A program made the position numbers and the translations under genes. From NCBI GenBank assembly GCA_051004815.1, contig JBPCJY010000265.1:1-12049 (forward strand): a stretch of 12,049 bases of DNA. Reading direction: 5' to 3'. The notes beneath the pieces are model-generated. The model ran no database searches. It was given only the letters and a program-made list of their open reading frames with translations, and was not told the origin of the DNA. This document shows, piece after piece, positions 6,223-12,038 of this stretch. The stretch's first letter is position 1; each line of letters starts with the position of its first letter. This DNA is from JBBQXY01 sp051004815. Its GTDB lineage: Bacteria > Chloroflexota > Ktedonobacteria > Ktedonobacterales > Ktedonobacteraceae.

Positions 6223-6665
6223 TTCGCGTGCATAGCTCTTCTGACCGTGCTCTGGAAATAGATCGTTGCTAATAAGAGGCCATACACCAGGCAGAGCATG
6301 AAGGGGTACAGAAATGAGCCAAGGTTGAAGGCGGCCAGCGACATATGGCCCACGACAAGCGACACAAGAAAGGCGAAAATGACCCACCAGGCAACCCCTA
6401 AGCCCAAACCTGTCGCGATAGCACGACCGATGGAAATTTCACGCTTGCCTTGCAGCACGCCAAAAAGAAGACCGAACAGTCCACCGAGCACTATGAGCAG
6501 CAGGAAGCCGATCAGCCTTCCCGAATTTTTGTCATCAAAGGCAAACCAGCGTGCTACTCCATACAGCCCATTGCCTGGCCCATAGTCCACAAAGTAGAGG
6601 ATCGCCACTATTGCTCCCGCTATCAGTCCTGAGTAGAGACCTCTGAGGATGTTGTTCATACACAC
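6219..6665 (-). CDS. Small four-helix membrane protein between DoxX and methyltransferase genes
   Basis: 148 residues from GTG 6665, or 146 from ATG 6659-6657; AGGAG lies 4 bases before the GTG and 10 before the ATG, so either is possible. Helices are predicted by eye at about 9-27, 50-72, 84-106 and 113-136. Glycine-rich runs (GGLFGLLFGVLQG and GLGLGVAWW) favour close helix packing. I do not recognise a family, and no catalytic motif is visible. It starts 15 bp after the DoxX-like gene and its TGA overlaps the methyltransferase GTG, so the three form an operon. Possible roles are a partner subunit of the DoxX-like protein or a membrane anchor; this is inference from position. Confidence 0.8.
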   Translation of the reverse strand: MCMNNILRGLYSGLIAGAIVAILYFVDYGPGNGLYGVARWFAFDDKNSGRLIGFLLLIVLGGLFGLLFGVLQGKREISIGRAIATGLGLGVAWWVIFAFLVSLVVGHMSLAAFNLGSFLYPFMLCLVYGLLLATIYFQSTVRRAMHAK

Positions 6666-6680
6666 GTTTCTCCTGTTGCT

Positions 6681-7286
6681 TTACACGAGCCAACGTAGCC
6701 AGCGTGCGATGCGACTGTGGCTGGCGGCGGCTTGTAAACGAGGCGCGAGCCACTGATCGACGCCCAGGCGACGCCCTGCTGGCACGGCCGTCAGGGCCAA
6801 ACCGAGTAAAACAATCGTGCCGTAGGTCCAGTACCATTCACTGGCGGAGAGGCCAACGTACAATTGGAGTGCTAACACCGTGGCAAGAATGGCTCCCAGG
6901 CGTGTGAAGACACCGAACAGCAGACAAATGCTGACGACGAGCTCTGCCGCCCAGACCCCTGCTGCCATCGGAACGAAGAGCGTGCATCCTGCCGTGCTAC
7001 TGGTCGAGCTACAACCGGCAAGGAAGGTATGCTGAAGAATGAAACTATAGCCAGGGATGAACGTGAACTTCGTTTCTCTGACGATGTAGGGAAAAAGCCC
7101 TTTGAAATCTGGGGGAAGTTTCCAGAACAGTTGCTGGAACCACAAATAGCCGACGGAAACACGCAACAGGGCCAGCCCGATCATGCTGCGCTCACTGAGC
7201 GTGATCGGGGCCACCGTCGCTCCTCGTTCCTGCGCGTTCCTAGTGGCTAAATCCTCCCGATCCCGCGCTGATGACGAAATACTCAT
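6681..7286 (-). CDS. DoxX/DoxD-like membrane protein
   Basis: 201 residues from ATG 7286-7284, with AAAGGAGC upstream at an 11-nt spacing. An earlier in-frame ATG at 7310 is less likely, since the ribosome site lies downstream of it. After a polar N-terminus (1-30) come helices near 34-53, 105-124, 129-147 and 153-170, with the DoxX-type features ALLRVSVGYLWFQQLFWKLP, AAELVVSICLLFGVFTRLGA and a C-terminal RRLGVDQWL. A long loop between helices 1 and 2 carries two cysteines, C92 and C101 (GCSSTSSTAGC), which could form a disulfide. DoxX relatives include the small subunit of thiosulfate:quinone oxidoreductase and proteins linked to redox homeostasis; no partner subunit is present here, so the role is open. 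It is the first gene of a three-gene operon. Confidence 0.85.
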   Translation of the reverse strand: MSISSSARDREDLATRNAQERGATVAPITLSERSMIGLALLRVSVGYLWFQQLFWKLPPDFKGLFPYIVRETKFTFIPGYSFILQHTFLAGCSSTSSTAGCTLFVPMAAGVWAAELVVSICLLFGVFTRLGAILATVLALQLYVGLSASEWYWTYGTIVLLGLALTAVPAGRRLGVDQWLAPRLQAAASHSRIARWLRWLV

Positions 7287-7451
7287 ACGTTCGGATGCTC
7301 CTTTGTTCATTGAAAGAAAAGATAGGGACAGTGATTTACACGTAAAAAAGGCTCCTATTTGCATAGCATACCATACGGCAAAAAGTGCGTGACGAGCAGC
7401 TCAATCTGCCCTTCTATCACCCATGGAAAGTCGCTGAACGACACACCGCCA

Positions 7452-7961
7452 TTACGTTTCCCACCAGATGATCGCGCTCACCATTTTCTTTTCAACCGGT
7501 GCCACCAGCATATTATCCTGTTCAACTAACCACCGCACTAGCAATCTCCGCAGTTCGCCACGAGTTTGTTCGTTATCCGGCAAAATCCATTGCTCCAAAA
7601 ACGACTCGACAGCCGCATCGAGCGAAGGATAGTGCAATTGTGGACCGGGCGGTGAAGCGGCCATCTCTACATTGGCATAGATACCCATTTCATACAAAAC
7701 ATCCAGGACATGAATAGAGTTCGTGGGGAAGCGGCGCTGGTCACCGTGAAAGTGCTGCCAGAGGTGAGCCGTCAGCGCATCAAAAGGGGTGGTGCGCATA
7801 GAGATACAGCAGGTTCGGCGTGCCGCTCGTTGTAGTTTCGCCAGGAAGGGCACGATATCCTTAATCGCGTACAGCACGTGGCTGCAGATTACCACATCGG
7901 CCTGGGTGCTATCGGGGGCATCCTGCCAGGTAGTCTGCACTAAGGAGACATTGGTGAAACC
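7452..7961 (-). pseudogene. SAM methyltransferase, C-terminal half only
   Basis: The frame reads GFTNVSLVQTTWQD, then ADVVICSHVLYAIKDIVPFL, which matches the post-motif region of class I methyltransferases. A long helical and mixed C-terminus follows, ending KKMVSAIIWWET before TAA. The glycine-rich SAM-binding motif I is absent because the homology begins directly at the edge of the 33-bp hairpin (7960). In frame, only a GTG at 7940 could start it, with no convincing ribosome site. The remaining frame is uninterrupted for about 170 codons, so truncation may be fairly recent. It is not related closely to the methyltransferase at 5562-6222. As read it cannot bind SAM in the normal way. Confidence 0.65.
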
Positions 7962-8040
7962 CTGTGCTGGCTACGTGGGACATCCGTTCACAGAAAACGA
8001 TGGATTGTGTGAACGGATGTCCCACGTAGCCAGCACAGGG
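7960..8040. repeat. 33-bp perfect inverted repeat, 15-nt loop
   Basis: The arms 7960-7992 and 8008-8040 are exact reverse complements over 33 bp; the loop is 7993-8007. It sits exactly between two truncated genes: the methyltransferase C-terminal half on the left and the IS6-type transposase remnant on the right. No target duplication is visible. It could be a mobile palindrome or the product of an inverted duplication formed by template switching. Confidence 0.85.
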
Positions 8041-8535
8041 AGTTCTCCGCCCGGTTGTTCAAGCCTTTATGCTGCCAATTCTCCGCACTGGGCATGATCT
8101 CTTTCTTTGCTGCTGCGTAACTGGTGAGGTTGTTGTGATGATCAGCCGTGGCACCTATTCAAGTCCTTTGAGCAGTAGCCGCAACGTTCGTTGCGGCTGT
8201 TTTTTTGTTGCGTCGGCTTTGCAACCCGCATAGCAAGCACGTTGCCATGCGAATCCACCGCTCGCCAGAGAGAGGAGCGTCGTCAAATGATCTTCAGAAA
8301 GACTTCACCGGGATGCCACTTGTCGCCCAAGTTACCACGGTGGCGTTTCAGTTCACTGGCATATCGCTGACCAAATGTGAGTCACCATTGCCGGACAGTT
8401 TCATCCGTGACGGCGACCCCACGCTGAGCCCAGCGCGCTCCTCGACCGTACCGAAAACTGAGCGAGAAGCGGAAATACCACCAGACCCTGTGACTACTCA
8501 TTTCTGCTGGGAAACGGAACCCTTTGTCATTGGGG
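8041..8535 (-). pseudogene. IS6-family (IS240-like) transposase remnant
   Basis: Minus-strand pieces match a DDE transposase of the IS6 type in order. The N-terminal part reads FRFPAEMSSHRVWWYFRFSL, AQRGVAVTDETVRQW, then TGA. Next, in the same frame, FGQRYASELKRHRGNLGDKW HPGEVFLKI carries an expected first catalytic Asp position replaced by Gly (HPGE for H.DE). Then TGA and LWRAVDSHGNVL follow. After frame changes it continues TNNLTSYAAAKKEIMPSAEN and HKGLNNRAENS. At least two TGA stops, one TAG and several shifts are present, so the gene is dead. It ends at the 33-bp hairpin, and the C-terminal part with the last catalytic Glu region is gone. I cannot find terminal inverted repeats. Confidence 0.75.
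8177..8206 (+). terminator. Intrinsic-terminator-like hairpin inside the dead transposase, antisense
   Basis: AGCCGCAAC-GTTC-GTTGCGGCT is a perfect 9-bp stem followed by GTTTTTTT on the plus strand. It has textbook form, yet it lies within the minus-strand transposase remnant and has no plus-strand gene just before it. It could stop antisense transcription or be chance from Lys codons (AAA runs). Confidence 0.45.
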
Positions 8536-8764
8536 GAAGAAATGTTCGTTTTCATGAAGCTATTGGAGCACCGTGTTCGGCTCTGTTTCCAAGTTGACAA
8601 TACCAAGAGGAATGTAGCTCAATAGAACCATATACTCCGCGGAGAAAACGTAGAAAAGCTGGCCCTGAGTGCAACGAAGATACCTTGTACGTAGTATGTA
8701 AGCCGATGAAATCGAGGTGGACTGAAACCTTTTCATGGGTGTTGCGTGTTTACTGTAGCTGAGA

Positions 8765-9676
8765 ATGTTTCTTAGCATTCGCAAGAGCGGTCCCCCAGGT
8801 GTTATCCATGCGCCGCCCGAGCAGGACGAAGCACCGCTAAAGAAAGCCAGTCAACCGGGAGACCTGGTGGCCTTTGTGCTCCGCGTGCGAAGACACCAAC
8901 GCAGCATCTTCCATCTGAGCCTTGGTCTGCCGCAAGACGAGGAGGAAGCCAGTGCGAGTGCTCAGGAGATGTTCGTGGCTGCGTGTCGGGAGTTGCCGGG
9001 CTTCCAAGGCAAGGTAGGCTTTCCAACCTGGCTCTATTGCATCACTTATCGCTGTTGTCTCCGGTAGCTCGAACGGCGCAAACGGGAGCACGAGCATACA
9101 GGCGGAGGGGAGAAGGACGGAAATGAGAACGGTATGGATACATCTGGACAATTTCACTTGCACGGAAGAGAGCAGCACAGCTCTGCCGTCGACCAGGAGA
9201 GGGAAGACTTTTCGCAGCAGCAACAGGCTTGGGTGGAACAGCAACAGAAGTGGGTAGAGCAGCAGTACAGCGCGTTGGCCCAGCAGGATGCCTGGTTGAT
9301 GCAACGAAGAGGCTGGCTCGAACAGCAACAAAGCTGGATCGAGCAACGGCGCGTGTGGTTGGCCGAGCGACGGTGTTGGCTCGAACAAAGGCGCAGCTGG
9401 TTAACCCACCAGGACGTACAGCTGATGGAGCAGCAGGAAGCATGGCTCACTCATCAGGAGGCGTGGTTAGATCAACAACACACTGCGTTGGTCCTACAGG
9501 TGAGCGAGCTGGTGCAACAGTCCCAATGGATGTCGCAACGACGAAGCTGGCTCGATCGAAAGCCTCGCCGGTTCACCCAACAGGAGAGCACGTTGACCCA
9601 AGGGGATGAAGCGGAAGAACATCTGTCGGGAGAACCGCCTCCCTCATGCAAAATGACGCAACTTTTTTGGGTATAA
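8765..9676 (+). pseudogene. Sigma-70 region 2 protein with Trp/Gln heptad tail, in-frame TAG
   Basis: One frame runs 8765-9676, broken only by TAG 9065-9067. The first 100 codons hold ECF sigma region 2: DLVAFVLRVRRHQRSIFHLS, QEMFVAACRELPGF and FPTWLYCITYRCCLR, then the TAG, then LERRKREHE in frame, as expected for the end of region 2. There is no sigma region 4. From 9215 to 9556 comes a tail of about 16 seven-residue units of the form xxWLxQQ or xxWLxQR, with 12 Trp in register and one one-residue phase shift near 9425. Codons vary at third positions, so the pattern is old and looks kept at protein level. ATG 9134 could start a separate tail protein; a purine-rich stretch (9103-9120) precedes it. 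Either a recently broken gene, a read-through gene or two proteins. The start at 8765 has a weak ribosome site. Confidence 0.6.
9215..9556 (+). repeat. 21-bp repeats encoding a Trp-Leu-x-Gln heptad helix
   Basis: Sixteen units of 21 bp encode a seven-residue pattern with Trp then Leu/Val/Ile/Met at fixed positions and Gln, Arg or Glu elsewhere. Trp is replaced by Ala, Gln or Glu in four units. The composition predicts one long helix with a single aromatic stripe, unlike a classic coiled coil with a and d positions. Confidence 0.8.
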
Positions 9677-9686
9677 CCAGATAAGA

Positions 9687-9704
9687 CACAGAGGCGGTTC
9701 TGTG
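9687..9704 (-). repeat. Small hairpin beyond the TnpB stop, possible IS605-type right-end structure
   Basis: CACAGA and TCTGTG form a 6-bp stem with a 6-nt loop, 15 bp past the TnpB stop on its strand. Elements carrying tnpB have subterminal hairpins at the right end, from which the guide RNA of TnpB derives. Whether this is such an end cannot be settled here. Confidence 0.3.
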
Positions 9705-9718
9705 ACACTCCGCATCGT

Positions 9719-10268
9719 CTAAAGCCGAGCGGCTTCTGTGCAGTTCCCCACACAGACGTTTTCTCGCAACTGCGAACGCGCTACGCGGGCATGCGGTGCG
9801 AACCGTATCCCCGTGGCGGGTGCCATTCCCGCCACAACGTGGGGGACTCCGAACTCCCCACGATACTTGTAACGCAGGAGCCGCCCATTCAGGATATGCG
9901 TCTGCTCGCCATCATGAGAGGCAGCTATGTGAACCTCGCCCAGATCAATCCCGGCAATCCTGTCGCCTGTGGGCTGAACCTCTGGTTCTGTTTGCTTGTA
10001 GGTTGCAATGGCCTCGTACTGTATCCCGGTCCAGTGAATGACCACTGTTTGGGGAACCTCCCACGGCCAATCCAGCACGAGAGAAGCATTGCCGCGGCCA
10101 TTGGAGAGTTTGAGGACTCCATCCTTGAGTGACATGGCAGACTGCTTGTACTCAATACGGAAGTACCACTTGCGCCGCCGGGGAGGTTTTGCGATTGCGT
10201 CGGTCTTGCGTCGGTCTCGCCAACTCTTGAGCGAAGCAAAGAAGGCTTGCACACAGGCATCTGCCGTG
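9719..10268 (-). pseudogene. tnpB: TnpB (IS200/IS605-type OrfB) with N-terminal loss and in-frame internal deletion
   Basis: TnpB is an RNA-guided nuclease of IS200/IS605 and IS607 elements. The open frame runs 10318-9719, but only the part after about 10268 looks like TnpB: ADACVQAFFASLKSWRDRRK, PPRRRKWYFRIEYKQ, then the RuvC-I motif AGIDLGEVHIAASHDG with catalytic D125. After HILNGRLLR (near 9872) the frame passes directly into YKYRGEFGVPHVVAGMAPAT, the extreme C-terminus typical of TnpB from this kind of organism. The segment with RuvC-II, the zinc ribbon and RuvC-III is missing, yet the frame is kept. Identical short sequences at the two joined points could have caused it. The first third of TnpB is also missing, and the start codon comes from the sigma gene. 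A nuclease function is not expected. Confidence 0.7.
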
Positions 10269-10277
10269 TGTGCGTGC

Positions 10278-10565
10278 GGAACGCCGACGCACGTCGCGTA
10301 AATAATCAATAGTGCCATGGTAGATGATAGAGAAGAGCCAGGTACTTACTGTACCCGCTGCTGGATCGTAGGAGCGGGAATGTTGCCAGATGGCGAAGAA
10401 CGCATCTTGCACCAATTCCTCGGCGACCATATGGTCAGAGGTCATGCGATAGGCCATGGCATAAAAACGCCCACGGTAGCGCCGGTAGAGGCGTTCCAAA
10501 GCCCACATGGCTTCGCCCGCTATGGCTTCGATCAGGAACTCATCACTCAACTGACCATCTTCCAT
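10278..10565 (-). pseudogene. ECF sigma factor, region 2 only, broken by TnpB sequence
   Basis: From ATG 10565-10563, behind a GAGAAG-like site, 96 residues fit ECF sigma region 2: LIEAIAGEAMWALERLYRRY, the region 2.2 core AEELVQDAFFAIWQHSRSYD and the -10 recognition stretch TVSTWLFSIIYHGTIDYLRD, ending VRRRS. Beyond about 10278 the frame continues to 10152, but its sequence is that of the TnpB gene read in another frame. The linker and region 4, which bind the -35 element, are lost. A normal ECF factor has about 170-200 residues. A truncated product of up to 137 residues could be made and could still bind core polymerase. The TnpB lies in the same orientation. Confidence 0.8.
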
Positions 10566-10586
10566 CTTCGCTTCTCTTTCAGGTGA

Positions 10587-10772
10587 TTAGAGCCAGAGAC
10601 TATGGAGTGCTAATTCCACCTGTTCGCGCTCAACGACCTGTACACGCTCTGGACGCAAGCCACTGTGCTCGCATGCGCTAATTAATTCGTAGAGCGTTCG
10701 TTCCGGAGCCGTGCTTGGCAGCTCACAATCACCTTGAGAATCGCGAGGCAGATCAGAGCCGTACTTCTGCAA
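10587..10772 (-). CDS. Small hypothetical protein upstream of the broken sigma gene
   Basis: A 61-codon frame from TTG 10772, or a slightly longer one since the frame is open to TAG near 10815; no ATG is available. It ends 21 bp before the sigma start. The sequence has a protein-like middle part (ERTLYELISACEHSGL and ERVQVVEREQVELALHSLWL) but I recognise no family. It could be the tail of a gene whose 5' part was lost, or a small gene co-transcribed with the sigma factor. No clear ribosome site precedes the TTG. Confidence 0.35.
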   Translation of the reverse strand: MQKYGSDLPRDSQGDCELPSTAPERTLYELISACEHSGLRPERVQVVEREQVELALHSLWL

Positions 10773-10903
10773 CTGTTGCTCGAGCGAACAAAATATCCTG
10801 ATGATTACTATGGACTATACGAGCCCATACTACAATGATACCTGGGAAGATACATAAGAACAAGTCGAAATTTCCTATACCTGTTGTAGACTTAAGGTTA
10901 TAG

Positions 10904-11154
10904 ATGAGCTGGTCGCGTCTTGACAGCATCACACTTCGTAAACTGCACATGTTCTGTGTGGTCGCACGACTTCTGAACTCCACACGAGCGGCAGAGGAAC
11001 TTGGTTGTCGGCTGCCAACCGTCTCAGCATTGGTAGCGGAATTGGAACGAGTGACGCAGTTACCCCTGCTTGAACAGTGGAGCAGCGCCTTATGCTGACG
11101 GGTGAGGGCAGGAGTTGTACGCTCATCCCTATCAAGTCTATCCCAATCTCGTGT
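10904..11154 (+). pseudogene. LysR-type regulator, N-terminal HTH remnant
   Basis: From ATG 10904 the frame reads LRKLHMFCVVARLLNSTRAA, EELGCRLPTVSALVAELERV and TQLPLLEQ, the winged helix-turn-helix of LysR-type regulators. The open frame ends at TGA 11096-11098, but a shifted frame carries LMLTGEGR and another ELYAHPYQVYP, matching the family's LTeaG.ely segment. So at least one frameshift lies near 11085-11095 and another near 11110. Similarity fades near 11154, where an IS3-like end appears to begin. The whole effector domain is missing. AAGG lies 9 bases before the ATG. 10816-10903 shows nothing else that I can support. Confidence 0.7.
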
Positions 11155-11181
11155 GGAGTACCCCCTTGTGAGCGGACCAGG

Positions 11182-11376
11182 TTATAGGGAGGATACTCTG
11201 GCTGAACTATATGCCGCCTCCTCAAATTCGGTAGGCGGCAAATAGCCTCAACTTGAGTGTAAGCGTTTGGTCTGGTAGGCTTCCCCGATAAACTTGCGGA
11301 TGGTGTCTTCTGCCTCTTGAACCGTTTGGTCCTGCTTCAAGTAGACTTCCTCCCGCTTCAACGTTTTGAAAAAGTA
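11182..11376 (-). pseudogene. IS3-family transposase (OrfB), C-terminal remnant
   Basis: The minus strand encodes FFKTLKREEVYLKQDQTVQE, then IRKFIGEAYQTKRLHSS, TGA, and in the same frame GYLPPTEFEEAAYSS to TAA 11182-11184. This is the well-conserved C-terminal end of IS3-family OrfB, where the consensus is KRLHSSLGY.PP.EFE, so the TGA replaces a Leu codon. The rest of the DDE core and all of OrfA are absent; similarity stops near 11376. A possible right end of the element starts at TGGAGTACCCCC (11154), where LysR homology also stops. Confidence 0.75.
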
Positions 11377-11640
11377 GGGTAGACGGCTGGCGAGGTGTCA
11401 ATTGCTTGCTCCTGTTCCATCCGTCCCCCTCCAAACCTCGGCATGCTCCTTTCATAGCACTGGGCTTTCCAGCATCATCGGAGTGGTCCCGTCCGTGAAC
11501 GTGATAGTTTGCTTCGTAGTGGATGTTCAGCATGGAGATTTAGGTGGCAGGTTCGGCAGAGAAGAGCGTCTTGCGTCGACGAGTCGCCATGATGCGGGAC
11601 CCAACTCGGTTTCTCTCGGCCCTCATCTCTGTTCAGATCT
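11377..11640. other. Stretch without a recognised gene
   Basis: About 260 bp. A minus-strand frame (HSDDAGKPSAMKGACRGLEG and on to WNRSKQLTPRQP) looks protein-like, but I cannot name it. It runs into the IS3 remnant at the left and the HdeD-like fragment at the right, and may be further mobile-element debris. Confidence 0.4.
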
Positions 11641-11760
11641 TTACGTGCCCGAAAATGCTGCAACTCCAAAGAGCACAGCAATCAAGCCACGCACAAACAG
11701 GATCGCAACTACGATGCGCAAGAGAGTGCCTTGCCCGAAGCGAGCTAACGCCATTTTCAT
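11641..11760 (-). pseudogene. HdeD/DUF308-like membrane protein, N-terminal fragment
   Basis: A 39-residue frame from ATG 11760-11758, with AAAGGA 12 bases upstream. It contains one hydrophobic helix, LLRIVVAILFVRGLIAVLFG VAAF, whose RGLIAVLFG pattern matches the first helix of HdeD/DUF308 acid-resistance-type membrane proteins, where it is typically followed by a Trp-Pro-Gly turn and five more helices. Here it ends SGT then TAA, and no continuation is visible in other frames. So it is either a truncated gene or a genuine single-helix small protein. It has a promoter-like sequence upstream. The family call is tentative because so little sequence remains. Confidence 0.5.
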
Positions 11761-11826
11761 AGTTTGGTTTTTCCTTTCGAGGTATGAAATTCAAATGAAG
11801 AAATCTAGGATGAGGTTGTCAACACA

Positions 11827-11854
11827 ATTATATAACATTTTAGGCATGGTTCAA
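11827..11854 (-). promoter_or_regulatory. Promoter-like sequence upstream of the HdeD-like fragment
   Basis: On the minus strand, TATAAT (11832-11827) follows TTGAAC (11854-11849) at 16 bp. The -10 box is perfect; the -35 box matches TTGACA at four of six positions. It is about 67 bp upstream of the fragment's ATG. Confidence 0.4.
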
Positions 11855-12038
11855 ATGGACTTGACAGTTCCTCACCAACAGAAAGACACAGCTCTGTCAG
11901 GCTTCGCGCAGCGAAGCATCTGTGTGCCGAGCGCGACAGACCCTTCCCCTTCGCTGCGCTCAGGGCTTCGGCTACTGCGCTCAGGGTGACATGGTTTGAC
12001 GGTTCAACCTGTCAAGCACCATTCGTCAAAATTGAACC
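11848..12038. repeat. REP-like intergenic repeat with CTGCGCTCAGGG units and hairpins
   Basis: The core (11900-11990) holds GCTTCGC-GCA-GCGAAGC (11901-11917), CTTCGCTGCGCTCAGGG (11949-11965) and CTGCGCTCAGGGTGACA ending near 11991. Motifs of the form CCTGAGCGCAGCGAAGG are a familiar class of dispersed intergenic repeats in many bacterial genomes. The core is flanked by GGTTCAA (11848-11854) and TTGAACC (12032-12038), and by TTGACAG (11861-11867) and CTGTCAA (12009-12015), suggesting an imperfect terminal inverted repeat. No gene is visible between 11761 and the window end. Confidence 0.6.

Noticed and set aside
8573..8600. IS6-type terminal inverted repeat (GGCTCTGTTTCCAAG)
   Set aside because: It loosely resembles IS6 ends but points the wrong way for the transposase remnant and has no partner at the other end.
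1937..9067. TAG reassigned to glutamine throughout the genome
   Set aside because: The M50-like and TnpB genes use TAG at natural ends, and the transposase remnant has TAG where Tyr is expected, so ordinary decay explains most of the pattern.
9215..9556. CRISPR array or tandem DNA repeat
   Set aside because: The 21-bp units differ strongly at the DNA level and agree only as a heptad in one reading frame, with no spacers.
9229..9609. Alternative plus-strand and minus-strand frames over the heptad region
   Set aside because: Long open frames in other phases follow from the repeat's base composition; only the sigma frame gives the regular Trp/Leu register and joins a known domain.
11377..11640. 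Group II intron or reverse-transcriptase debris
   Set aside because: Some residues (NRSKQLTPRQP) felt familiar, but no reverse-transcriptase motif, intron domain V or splice-site sequence could be shown.
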